This document shows positions 30,669 through 41,700 of a stretch of DNA of 64,000 nt, piece by piece. The notes beneath the pieces are model-generated. The model was given only the letters and a program-made list of their open reading frames with translations. It ran no database searches and was not told where the DNA came from. How positions within the stretch are numbered: position 1 is the stretch's first letter; every line of letters begins with the position of its first letter. A program made the position numbers and the translations under genes. Source of the DNA: Cercospora beticola (lineage: Eukaryota; Ascomycota; Dothideomycetes; Mycosphaerellales; Mycosphaerellaceae); the NCBI RefSeq assembly GCF_033473495.1, contig NC_088935.1, forward strand, positions 1,116,001 through 1,180,000, read 5' to 3'.

Positions 30669-32131
30669 ATGGGAGCCTTCATCCCTTTCCTCTCTATTTT
30701 GCTGTCCCTGCTGTCCATTGTCCGTGCACAATGCGGTTCAGGCACACCTAACGCCAGGGTGACAGGCTCCAGCGGCGCATATGTCGCTGCTAGGGTAAGT
30801 ACATGGTCGATGTCTTCGTGTCTTCTGTTAACAGAACTGTCATAGGGATCGACCACTGTGTATTCAGGAGCGGATTATCGTGCCGCAGTCCAGGCTGCAG
30901 TAGATGCCATCTCCAGCGGACAACGAGTTTCTGTCATCGCCTCTGGCTCGATCGGAGCCAACACCATCACCATCACAAGTGGAAAGACGTTTGAGGTCTG
31001 TGGAACAATGAACGTCGCCAACAGGAGCGGGCGTGGTGCTATCGAAGTGACAGACGCTTCTGGAGTGCAGGTGGGTAACAAGTCGCAACGAGTTCTTCGG
31101 ATGTGTCTGATGGCGTACAGATACCCTACTTGACGATGACAGGAAGTCCCTACTTCGGACTTCGATTCTCTGGAACGTCTGGGCTGGTTCTGGGCAAGAT
31201 CACTCTAAACCTGAGCGGTGGTATGTTGTGGTCTTGATTTGGCCTCCATCGCCTGCAACTGACGTGACTCTAGGCCTGGGTATCAGGTTCGACCGTGATC
31301 GAGCGGCCAACACCAATGTCAAAAGTGAGTGAAGCTCTATTCCAACGTCACGCTTTCCACGACCGGACCTGTATCCACATGCTGTCCAGGCACAACTGTG
31401 TGCAGCTCCTTTGCTCGAAGACTCGTAGGCTGACATCCCTTCTCACCGCTAGTGGACACAATCTCCGTCACAGGCGCCGGATCCCATGCTGTAGAGACGT
31501 GGAACATAGACGGCTTAACGATCAACAGCGTGATCGCAAAGAACGTTGGCGAATGCGGTCTCTTGCTGCAGAACACGCGCAATGCGAACGTGAGTAATCA
31601 TGTTGCCTTGTCGTTGAGGTCCCGTCAAGCTTACTCATCTTTGTCAGGTTGGTCTCGTTGATGGTAACAATGTGGCTACTGGCACTGGATATGCCACACT
31701 ACGATTCGCCAACCAGAACGGACGCCGTGCTGACGGCAGCTACGGCACCAACGTCTATATCGACAAAGTCGTTTCACGTGGCGGTGGTAGAGGTGTCTTC
31801 TGCGTCTCCGAGTCTGGTGGTGCTCAAATCAACAACGTTGATCTCGCTAGCAACGGCAACAATGCAGGTAAGCAAGACGAGTAAATGGATCGATCATGGC
31901 TAATACTGATGCGTGATCCTAGTCTTGATCGAAAATTGCTACAATGTCAATATTCGCGCTGGTACGGTCAATGGAGGCGGAGAGGTCAGGCTGGCTGCAC
32001 GGACAGAGTTTGCAAACAATCGTGATATCTCACTGACCTTGAAGGTGGACAACAATTCTGTTCGCGAATCCCCTTGCGGTGAGAACACAAACTTCAAAAT
32101 TACTGGCAACGCCCAGGTCAATGTGTGCTGA
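30669..32131 (+). CDS. Secreted right-handed beta-helix protein, function unknown
   Basis: Seven exons (30669-30794, 30846-31070, 31121-31220, 31274-31324, 31453-31589, 31648-31867, 31923-32131) encode 355 residues. All six introns have GT-AG ends, and each join keeps the frame. The first 21 residues are a clear signal peptide (hydrophobic core FIPFLSILLSLLSIV, cleavage near VRA-QC). The mature part is made of short Asn-, Gly-, Val- and Ile-rich repeats such as LTINSVIAKNVGEC, VYIDKVVSRGGGR and INNVDLASNGNN. This is the pattern of a parallel beta-helix (pectin-lyase fold). It carries six Cys, likely in disulfides, and NxS/T sites. I see no glycoside hydrolase 28 or pectate lyase active-site motif, so no catalytic claim is made. 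It could act on plant or fungal wall polysaccharide, or be structural. Confidence 0.85.
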
Positions 32132-32378
32132 GAGAAATGAAGTATACACGCAAGTCATTGTAAGAAGCATGCCATAGCGAAATTATTCCATATGCCCTCT
32201 TGAAAGATTTGAAAAGAGTGAAACGGACTCGGATGTGTGGTGCATGCTGTGGCATTGGCTGTGGCCCTAGTGTGGATATCGTGGCCGCGCTAGTTAGCGA
32301 GCGCGCTCTTACCCTAAATCTTTCGAAGTTGCCTGTCGCCACGACCACGAACTTCACCAAGTCCCGTATTTGCCAATC

Positions 32379-34562
32379 ATGTCGCGTACGAAGAATCGAC
32401 ATAGAAAGCGCTCCCGCGGCGAATTTGAACGCGATGACCGTATGGGAGTCGGGCAGACACTCGCGCTTCTCAAGAACGATGAAGCTGCGCTTAACGGACC
32501 GGACTCGAGATCCCTCTCTGAGGATGTCTTTGATGCGACAGATACTCGTTCCAATGAAGAGGACGAGGAGCACCAGAACAAGAGACGCAAAAAGGCGCCC
32601 AAAAAGGAAAAGGATAAGTATCCTGCTTTCGCGCACTCATCGAACATGCGTCTGAACACTTCTGTGAAGCTCAGTGACATTCAGAACCTTGTCTTATATC
32701 TACTTGCGGACGGCATGGCGCCGCAGTGGCTCGCGATTAAGCATCACAGCGCAGTCAAGAAAGTGGTCGCTCTCATGGTCCCAGGTCTCGAGACAGGCAT
32801 GTTCGATGGCAGGATTTCCCTGGAGCCGCAGCAGGATGCGCCAGAGGAGATAGCCAAGGACGAGCCCGAAACCCGCCGGGAAGGCGATGAAAAAGGCGAC
32901 GATGATGGCTGGACTGAGGTGCGGTATGGCAAAGGCAGGAGCACGCCAGATGACTATTACCCTGTGAAGCTACAGGGACCTCGACTACCGGATTCTCTAA
33001 AGCCTCTCGAGGATATGTTCGAGCATGTATGGCCCGTCACAACGCCCGGCGATGATAGATATGCGAAGATGCATTCGCCTTTGGCAGCGATGCTGACCAC
33101 GCCACTCGTCAAGACGAAAGAAGACAAGAAAGCAAAAGGCCCACAACCGCCAGCGGCGAGCAAGAACTGGCAGAATCAGCGCATTCCCATTACCGAGCTT
33201 CTAGCTTCCACAAGCGAGCTTGCAGAAGAAGGTTACGCTATGCATCCAGCTCACTTTGCCGGAAGCTCAGAGGCTGCTGGAGAAGCCGCGAAACGTGTGA
33301 CTGCCAAGACTGGCCTGGACGATGGCTGGGTCGACACCTTGAACATACCAGATCTCGTTGCTGGGAAGGCGAGCGAAGATTCCATTCAACAAGGCTCGGT
33401 GACCGCAGGCAGGAAGGTACTCGCCATGGACTGCGAAATGTGCATCACCTCGCCGAAAGGTGTGACTCCGCAAGTCTTTAGTTTGACGCGGGTGTCACTG
33501 CTCGATTGGGATGGGCAAGTGGTTCTTGACGAGCTTGTCAAGCCAGCACAGCTCATAACCGATTATTTGACGGCCTATTCCGGTATCACACCAGCCATGA
33601 TGGAAAATGTGACTACCACATTGAGCGAAGTTCAACAAAGGTTGCTGTCCATTTTGACACCCCAGACGATCCTCATCGGCCACTCGCTGAACAGCGACCT
33701 GAATGCTCTGCAGATCACACACCCCTACATCATCGACACGACCCTCATCTTCCCACACCCACGTGGGCCACCCCTGAAATCATCACTGAAGTGGTTGGCA
33801 CAGAAATACCTTTCCCGCGAGATCCAAAAAGGGCACGGTTCAACCGGGCACAGCAGTATAGAGGATGCACGTGCCTGTCTGGACCTTGTCAAGCAGAAGT
33901 GTGAGCGCGGCAAGGCCTGGGGCACATCTGAAGCAAGCTCTGAGAGCCTCTTCAAGCGCCTTGGCCGTTCTTCACGCCCTGGCAAGCACAAGGCAAACCC
34001 TGCTGGGCCTGAAGAGCCTAGACGCTCTGCCGTGGTTGACTGGGGCGATCCGAGTCGCGGGTACGGTGGACAAGCTGATGTCAGCATTGGCTGTTCGAGT
34101 GACTCCGAGGTTGTCGCTGGCATCACGCGGGCTGTCAACGGTGATCCAGAAGATAACACACAGCCAGCCGGAGGCTGCGATTTCGTATGGGGCAGATTGC
34201 GCGAACTCGAAGCCGCTCGTGGCTGGTGGGATAAGTCGAAGTTGATCGACGCCGATGCTCTGCGTGCTTCTACCGTGGCCAATGGCGAAGGCTCGTTGGC
34301 TGCTACCGTCCAACAGTCGGTCCAGAACATTCGCCAAGTATGGGACAACCTACCCCCATGTACCGCCCTGATCGTGTACAGCGGATCCGCGGATCCCCGG
34401 GAGATGCGGGAAATGCAAGCTCTGCAGCAGAAATTCAAAGAAGAATACAAAGTCAAAAAGTGGGATGAGCTGAGCGTGAAATGGACAGATGTGGAAGAAC
34501 AACGTCTCCGAAAAGCCAGCAAGGATGCGCGCAAGGGTCTCGCTTTGCTCGCAGTCAAGTAA
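32379..34562 (+). CDS. REX1: Rex1/Rnh70-type RNA 3'-5' exonuclease (DEDDh)
   Basis: A single exon encodes 727 residues from the first ATG of the frame, 32379. A basic start (SRTKNRHRKR) looks like a nuclear or nucleolar signal. The exonuclease domain runs from about 345 to 515: AMDCEMC gives D351 and E353, HSLNSDL the second Asp block, and TGHSSIEDARACLDL the final His and Asp, so all DEDDh residues are present. REX1 in yeast trims the 3' ends of 5S rRNA, 5.8S rRNA and tRNA precursors. The segment HPRGPPLKSSLKWLA between the catalytic blocks is usual for this subfamily. The C-terminal 200 residues include WDELSVKWTDVE and are conserved-looking but of unknown role. The secreted protein gene ends 247 bases upstream on the same strand. 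Confidence 0.88.
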   Translation: MSRTKNRHRKRSRGEFERDDRMGVGQTLALLKNDEAALNGPDSRSLSEDVFDATDTRSNEEDEEHQNKRRKKAPKKEKDKYPAFAHSSNMRLNTSVKLSDIQNLVLYLLADGMAPQWLAIKHHSAVKKVVALMVPGLETGMFDGRISLEPQQDAPEEIAKDEPETRREGDEKGDDDGWTEVRYGKGRSTPDDYYPVKLQGPRLPDSLKPLEDMFEHVWPVTTPGDDRYAKMHSPLAAMLTTPLVKTKEDKKAKGPQPPAASKNWQNQRIPITELLASTSELAEEGYAMHPAHFAGSSEAAGEAAKRVTAKTGLDDGWVDTLNIPDLVAGKASEDSIQQGSVTAGRKVLAMDCEMCITSPKGVTPQVFSLTRVSLLDWDGQVVLDELVKPAQLITDYLTAYSGITPAMMENVTTTLSEVQQRLLSILTPQTILIGHSLNSDLNALQITHPYIIDTTLIFPHPRGPPLKSSLKWLAQKYLSREIQKGHGSTGHSSIEDARACLDLVKQKCERGKAWGTSEASSESLFKRLGRSSRPGKHKANPAGPEEPRRSAVVDWGDPSRGYGGQADVSIGCSSDSEVVAGITRAVNGDPEDNTQPAGGCDFVWGRLRELEAARGWWDKSKLIDADALRASTVANGEGSLAATVQQSVQNIRQVWDNLPPCTALIVYSGSADPREMREMQALQQKFKEEYKVKKWDELSVKWTDVEEQRLRKASKDARKGLALLAVK

Positions 34563-34713
34563 CTCTTCTGTTACCGCAGGATCCTGGCTCACAAAGCAAT
34601 AAAATGGAGGCGCAAGGATTCATAGCAGTACCTATGTCTGGTAGAGCGCTCTGGAACGGGTGAGACGGATAATATATACATTTCGTTCTTGGTCCGCTAC
34701 GAATGCAGTAAGA

Positions 34714-36966
34714 TTATGCAGCAATTGCTTCTTCGGTGACTGGTGGAGGGGGCGGAGCATGTTCTGCTGCGAGGGCTGCAAATGGTTTAGCATCCTGTCG
34801 CACGCGTTCCTCGACCTGGGGAGCGTCAGAGTCTCGCATAACGACGTCTACCGGTCTGTTCTCTTCCTTTTGATCCATCACGCTCCGGCTGTCGCTTTCA
34901 CTCTTGAGAGGCTGGGGCGCGGACATTTCGTGCATTGGTGTTGATCGTTCGCGTGTGCTTCTGTCTTCTGAGAGAATTCTGTGCATAAGCTCGCGATGTC
35001 TCTCTTGCGGTGTTTCGGTGCCATGATCTTCGGACCCTTCTTCGCCTGCAATAGCACTCGTTGGCGTGCCTGACCTGGTGCGGCCATTGGGCTCTTCTGC
35101 GTGCGAATCAGTACATGTCCCTAACGAGAGCATCGTAGATACCTTACCATCGTTCTCTGCTCGCTCGGCCTCCTTCTTCGCATGCACTTTACGCAAATTA
35201 TTGGCACTGCTCACGCTTCGCATGTCCGGCCTTCCGTCCTTTCTGATCAATATCCCTTCTGCGTTTCTAACGGGCTTCGTTCTCGTTTTCTTGCTCGAAC
35301 CTCCAGAAGATTGATCTGGGAGTGCAACGTGCGAATCGTGGGGTGAGCCATGATTGACTGGTGTTGCAGGATAATCGCTTGGCCTTTCGCCTACAAAGCT
35401 GCCACTCGGCGTGCTCCTGTACACAGACTTGGGGGAATGTGATTGAGCAGAGCCAAAGTGACCGTTGGGTGACATTCGGCCAGTAGCAATCTCTGCTCGT
35501 TCCCATTCGGGTGTGTCATGCTCTTGTGTCTCATGGCCACTGCCGTGAGCTGCAGCCCCACCACGACCTCTGCCTCGCCCACGGCCCCTCCCTCTTCCCC
35601 TTCCACTCCCGCGACCACTTGTAGGGTGTCCATGAGCTGTAGGTCCACCCACCTCAGTCCTCCACTGCTCTTGAGGTTCAGGTTGCTGTGTGGAAGTAAT
35701 AAATCGAAAATTGTGATGCGCTGCGGGCTGTGATTGAGACCCGTCCGATGGCGCTCGACTTCGTGAGTGGAAAGGCACATCTGCAGGGCTTTGGTTGACT
35801 GATTGGAACGACTGCTGAGTTGGCCCGTACGCATCCTCTCCATGGATATTGTGTGGCATAGAATTGGGCATGAGCGGCGCCAGTCTTGGACGCTTTGTCC
35901 CATTCAAAGCCTCAAATTCTGAAGACCTGGTTTCTGGTGATCGTTTCACAGCAGTGCTAGCGTTCACGGCGGACCAGGCTCCTTGTTGGGTTCCACTATT
36001 GGGATGGATATCTGGCTCCATGGTATTTGGACGTGCTTCGGGCAGGTTATGTGTAGGAGATAAGCCAGGTCTGTGCTGCTCAGCAGGTCGCCAACCAGAT
36101 AGAGCAGAAGGTGGTGGTAGGGCTTCTGTCGGCCTGAATAGTGGGCCTGGTGGTGGCTGACCCGGCTGTGATTCCCCTGTGAAAAGTCTCGACGCTGAAG
36201 GAGGACGCGGGCCATGTGGATGTTGAGCATCTATCGCGGACTGAGCGGGGAGGCTGGAAGGGTGGCCACCAGCTGGAGAAGCGATTGAGTTTGTCCGCAT
36301 TGGCGGCAGTTGGGTATGCTGTGGAGGCTGCAGTGGAAGTTGTTGCTGTTGTTGCTGATGGTGCTGTGGGTGATGCTGTTGCGGATGTGGGTGCTTAATA
36401 TGCGTGGATGAGGCTGGATCTTGAGGTCCTGCTTCTCTGAAGGCTGCAGAAGGAGTTCGCTGCTGGCCTTGAGCGATTGCTGCATTGCCGTCTTCTAACC
36501 TCTTCATCCGATTCTTGACTAGATCCAGTTGCATGTTCAAGCCATCGATCTCATTCACACGATTCGTGAGTCGCTGCAGCTGCTTGGCGACTACTTCCAA
36601 ATCGCCAGAATCATGCCGCTGGTGCTGCTCCGCGGCCACAGGTCGAACACGCAAATCTCGCTGCACATCGCTCACGGCATGCATTACCTCATTCATCTGC
36701 TGATGGAGTCTCCCCACGGCAGCCTCGATTTCAGTGAATTGGCGTCGATGTGATTCCAACATTCCGGTGTTGTAGGATACCTGTGCCTGTAGTCTTGAGA
36801 TGGCGCTGGTCCAGATGTCGTTATGAAGTCGTTCTTGGGTAGCATTCTGCGCAGACGATCTGCGTGCATGGTCAACCGACCGGTGGGGTATTGCTGGTGC
36901 TGCATCGCGCTGTGCAGCCATCTCTTGGCCCATTGAGATGGCACGAGGCTCTGCAGGCTTCTCCAT
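34714..36966 (-). CDS. Gln/Pro- and Arg-Gly-rich protein of unknown function
   Basis: A single exon encodes 750 residues from the ATG at 36966. The frame continues open upstream to 37161 but has no earlier ATG, so an upstream exon is possible. Residues 45-165 form a predicted coiled coil (RLQAQVSYN, LHQQMNEVMHAV, VNEIDGLNMQLD). A His/Gln/Pro-rich tract covers about 190-240, with a long Ser/Pro region after it. A perfect GRGRGR run lies near 450-470. A basic patch near 560-600 (KKTRTKPVRNAEGILIRKDG and then RSVSSANNLRKVHAKKEAE) looks the most constrained. RG repeats commonly bind RNA, so an RNA or chromatin role is conceivable, but this is inference. I do not recognise the family with certainty. 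Confidence 0.68.
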   Translation of the reverse strand: MEKPAEPRAISMGQEMAAQRDAAPAIPHRSVDHARRSSAQNATQERLHNDIWTSAISRLQAQVSYNTGMLESHRRQFTEIEAAVGRLHQQMNEVMHAVSDVQRDLRVRPVAAEQHQRHDSGDLEVVAKQLQRLTNRVNEIDGLNMQLDLVKNRMKRLEDGNAAIAQGQQRTPSAAFREAGPQDPASSTHIKHPHPQQHHPQHHQQQQQQLPLQPPQHTQLPPMRTNSIASPAGGHPSSLPAQSAIDAQHPHGPRPPSASRLFTGESQPGQPPPGPLFRPTEALPPPSALSGWRPAEQHRPGLSPTHNLPEARPNTMEPDIHPNSGTQQGAWSAVNASTAVKRSPETRSSEFEALNGTKRPRLAPLMPNSMPHNIHGEDAYGPTQQSFQSVNQSPADVPFHSRSRAPSDGSQSQPAAHHNFRFITSTQQPEPQEQWRTEVGGPTAHGHPTSGRGSGRGRGRGRGRGRGRGGAAAHGSGHETQEHDTPEWERAEIATGRMSPNGHFGSAQSHSPKSVYRSTPSGSFVGERPSDYPATPVNHGSPHDSHVALPDQSSGGSSKKTRTKPVRNAEGILIRKDGRPDMRSVSSANNLRKVHAKKEAERAENDGKVSTMLSLGTCTDSHAEEPNGRTRSGTPTSAIAGEEGSEDHGTETPQERHRELMHRILSEDRSTRERSTPMHEMSAPQPLKSESDSRSVMDQKEENRPVDVVMRDSDAPQVEERVRQDAKPFAALAAEHAPPPPPVTEEAIAA

Positions 36967-38755
36967 TCCGACTGCTCGCTGTGCCGCACGCAATGAGATA
37001 AGCTCGTCTTCTACAGCATAGCCAAAAGTGGAGAAAGCTCGAAGGGAAAGAGCTCTCCAGCAGCGGCCTGCGATCCTTCGGTCAGTCGCAGTGCAAACAC
37101 CGTGCAAACACGCTGGCCTCGGATAGCAGCAGCAGTAGCAGCGGATTGGCGATAGACGCACAGTAGTGGGTGGCAGCAGTAGCTGTCAAAGTAGTAAGAA
37201 GAACAGTATGCAGAGAGGAAACGGCAGCGCCCAAGGTTTTGTGTACCGTACCTTGTAGATAGAGCGACTAGTTAGCGGCAAGCCAAGGGACGAGAGAGCA
37301 GAGCCAATCCGTACCGTGGGCAGGCTTTGACTTAATAGGCGCAGAGGGTTATGTTTTGGGACAGGCAGGTAGAGCTAATAGATTGGCACGCGGTGGAGCA
37401 GCATTAGGAGACAATCTACCTCGCACACGGCACACCCGAATAGTCTTCGCGAATAACGCTTGGGGTAGATTAGAGCCGAAGCAGAATAGTGAGGATCCTG
37501 CTGAATGCAGAAGCATGATCTGTGCGTGCGATGGTGCGATAGGAGGCAGATGCGCAGAGCTTCTAGACTTCTGACGTACCAAACACATCCCCGGCGACCA
37601 GGTGGCCTGTGAGCCTGCCTGTTTCTGCACAGCAAATGTACCTTTCGGGCAAATGCTGGCAGGGAGCATGGCACGACACATTCCCTCCGCGGCCATTTGG
37701 GGCGGCGTGCGAGAGGGATCCGTGGCCAGCGCGGGCGGGGCGGGGCCAGCGCAGCACGACGACCACCCCATCGCCGCATTCGCGTCCGCGCCACCGCCCG
37801 TCCACATGGCCGCCGACTGACACAGAGCTGTCGAGGTATCGGCTGAGGTGGCGTCACGCCCATGTACGGCGCGATTGCGAGACCGTATAGCAGCAGTCGC
37901 CTTTCCCACAACCAAGATATCCGGGATCCACCTGCATAAGCGAACGTTTTCTTTCACGAGCTCGGCGTGCGCTATCGAAAGATCGATAATTTCATTTCTC
38001 GCTAGCATCGAAGCAGGCAATGCCTGGAGAGTGCCGGATGTAGCTGCCATCAGCACGCATCGTGAGCCGGAAATTGTCAGTGGACAAATATAACAGAGGC
38101 AGCATGTGATATACGTGGCAGCAGCCCAAAATGTGAAAGCGACGAGTCTATCGTTGGGCCTGCTGCTATTGCTGTTCCAGATGGACCCGTGCGCTCCATA
38201 CCTAATATGCGACTCTACATTAGAGTTCGTCCTTGGTTTAGCCCGGTGCCGTATATCGCATTTTCCAACAGCGCCACATCCCGATCAGCCACTGCTGCCG
38301 TCTGGTCCTCGTGAACACAGTTTTGAGTTGCACAATTGTCTCGTCGCAGTGGTGACAAGCACTGCCACGACTCAGCAGGCCCTGTCAGCATTCGAGCACT
38401 GCTGACCTTCACGTGCCAGTGTGTTCTAGGGCAGAGCAGGTTCACACGGGTATCGGCCCGGCTCGGCTTGCGCTTGCTCTCAGATGCGCGGCCAACCTTC
38501 CGCTGTCGTCAACTCACGTCTGCTTCCAATTCACATTCCAGCTTGTCGCTAACCAGCGGCGACTCGCACATGCGCAACAGGCAGCAACTCCTCGACGAAC
38601 ATTAGTATCGGCGACGCTCACGCTCCAAGGCTCTGTCATGAGCGGACAGGCTCACACGCGAGCGGACCTGTCGCGGTAGCACTTGCGGTCTCCTCAACTC
38701 GACCACCATTTCGCCGAACGCAAGGCTCTCACCTCAGCTAGACACTATCGGCAAG
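36967..38755. promoter_or_regulatory. Divergent promoter region of TAF1 and the RG-rich gene
   Basis: This spacer is 1,789 bases between divergent starts. Short frames only. The first 195 bases stay open in frame with the RG-rich gene and might include an unannotated 5' exon. Pyrimidine-rich stretches close to the TAF1 start fit a fungal core promoter. Confidence 0.45.
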
Positions 38756-41700
38756 ATGCCGCACGCCACTGCGGACGAGAACGGCGTCCCGATGGACGAA
38801 GATGCGGCCATCAACAGTTTCTTGCGCGACCAAGACGGAGGAGGCGTGGACTATGGCGACAGAGAGTTCGACCAGACCGACAAGGCGGACGATGCCATCG
38901 ACTTCGAAGACATCAGCGACGACGATCTGCCAGAAGAGCAGGAGGCCGCGGGTCAGCCAGAAGAAGGCAGGGAGGATGAGCTTGAAAGCAACCTTTTCAA
39001 GCAGGTCGCGGACTACAATGCGCAATCAGAACCGCGGCATACCAACGGCTTCCACGACTCGAGCGAGCCAGATCTGTTCGGCGAGACTGAGGAGGGTAAT
39101 GACCTTTTTGGCGAGCGCATGTCTTCTTCGCCGGAGGTAGAGCGCCACTCTCAGCACACCATTGCACAGGTTCGCTCGAGCGGGCTGGCTCTGCCCAAGT
39201 CGACACTAGCACTCCCTACGCACACAGGTGCCTATCCGTCGGCGAACTCCTACTCACAATTGAGTCCATCTTCCGCAAGCCCACCACCTTTCGCGGATCA
39301 GGGCTACGCTGGGTTGTCTCCAACCAGCATGACTTCTGAGGATGAGGATGAAGACCTCGATCCCCAGGTCGCACTGCAGAGGCGACTCTTCAAAGTGTCG
39401 AAAATGAGGGCTACTGGTGATGAAGCAGATGAGAACTCAGGAGAAGCCGACATGGTCACGTTCTATCAACTGTACCCTGACTATGAAAAAACGCAAGCAC
39501 CCCGCTTCGTTCAGCTATTCCCGCCACGAGCTGTCGAGTACAAAGGCAAGGTTCCGCTCAAGCCTCCAAAGGTGGTCGTCCCAACCAAATTATCTCTTGA
39601 CCTGCTGCACGATCAAGAGCGAGGCTTCAAGAGCTTAGTCGCCGGGAACAAGTCTGGTCAGGAGAGCACGTTCAACAATAGCCTCGTGCAGGCCGACGTC
39701 AAGCACGCGGCCGACAGCGACAGTGACGAAGATCTTGCCCTGGACGAATTCGAGGATGGTGAGCGCATTGCGGGGCTCACGATGCACGATCTGGCGTTGA
39801 TATGCCAAGACTGGGACATTCCGAGCCTGAATTCGGAGGATGACAGATCTGTGAGTGACGTCGAAATGGATCTTGCAAACGGTGATTGGGATGGAGAGGA
39901 GCGCAGCCGGCCATCGAAAAAGCGAAAGCTGGGCGACTTCAAGCCTCGTAGTACCAATCCTCTACGTGAGCCTCAGCTTCCGTTGGAAGATCCCGAAAGA
40001 ACGACTGCAAAACTCGCCAAGGCCGTGGCCCTGGATCTGAATGATCCCAACCTACTCATCGATGAGCACGCACCGCAGACAAAGCGAAAGCTCAAGCGCA
40101 TGCTTGGCGATAGCAAGCGTGACAGTGCCTTCAACCGCGATCTTGCGAAACGCTACAACATTAGCAATGACCATGCATACGATCTCTTGAAGGAAAACCA
40201 TCAGCATAAAGTCCGCAGCACTCTCGGCAGTATGGCTGTCGAACACAGCTTTCCCGCGGCTAAGCTTCAGTTCCCGTTCTACAAAGTCAGCCTGGACACG
40301 AAAGCCAAGCGTGCCTTTCACCGGCCTCACCTCGACCTCAGGCAGCAACCTCCAACTCGTGAGCACCGATTCCACAAAATCAAGCACATCAAGAGGAAGC
40401 ACGTGCGTGGCCGTGACGCCAAAGAAGTCTTCGCGAAAGCCGAAGATCTTTCTCTTGGTGACTCTGCTTCAATACTGCTACTGGAATACTCTGAAGAAGC
40501 ACCGATGATGCTGTCAAATTTTGGCATGGGCAACCGCTTGATCAACTACTATCGCAAACAGCATGCCGACGATCAAGAACGTGGAGAGAAAAAGGAGATT
40601 GGCGAAGCACAAGTCCTCATGACTCAGGACAAGAGTCCGTTCGCGAATTTCGGTCACGTCGACAAAGGTGAGACTGTGCCAACGCTGCAGAACGGCATGT
40701 ATCGTGCTCCGATCTTCAATCACACACCGAAGCATACCGACTTCGTCATTGGTATCAGCAGCACATATGAAGGCGGTGATCGCTTCTATCTGCGCAACGT
40801 CGAGAACCTCTACACGGTGGGCCAGCAGTTTCCTCTCGCAGAAGTACCTGGACAGCATTCTCGACGTGTCACCGATGCTGCCAAGAAGCGACTGCGTGCA
40901 CTGTCGTATCGCATTTACACCAAGTCTTTGACACGTCGAGACAAGGTATTGGACAACGCGTCATTGATGCCGCACTTGCCAGGACACGACATGCCGCAGA
41001 CGCGAAGCAAGATGCGTGAATTCATGAAATACGAGCGCGTCACCAACAAAGGAGATGGGTCAACAGGGGTGTGGGTACCTCACCCTGGCCAGCCTGTACC
41101 AGACGCCGAGACCCTTCGCAGCTGGATCCGGCCTGAGGATGTTTGCTTGTTGGACTCTATGCAAGTCGGTGTGCAGCACCTGACGGATCTCGGGATTAAC
41201 GAAGGCAAGGACGTGGACGAAGACAAGGATATTGACGAAGGAGCAAATATTGAACTCCAACTCGCACCATGGCGCGCCACCAAGAACTTCCTCAACGCTT
41301 GTCAAAACAAGGCTATGCTCAAGTTGCACGGAGATGGCGATCCGACCGGTCAAGGTCTCGCTTTCAGCTTCGTCAAGACTAGTATGAAGGGAGGGTTCCA
41401 GGCACAAGGTGAAAGTGTTGAGGACCGCCTCGACAAGCAGAAGCGCAAGGATAACGGAGGGCATTCATACAATGTCCGAAGGCAGCAGGAGCAATACGAC
41501 GAGTCCATCCGACGCATCTGGGAGTCGCAACGACAGAGCTTAATGAAGACAGAGGAGATCTCGGATGATGATATGGACGACGAACCTGACCGTAGTGCGG
41601 AGTATAACATAGGGCGTGTCCACACGCCACGCTCATCGGTGAGTACGCCGGCAGCATTCGCCGGCCGACACGACGACGACTATATGAGTCAGTTTAGTGG

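Noticed and set aside
36323..36400. Expanded CAG/CAC-type microsatellite
   Set aside because: It is an imperfect Gln/His/Pro-coding tract inside a gene, typical of fungal regulators, with no long pure repeat.
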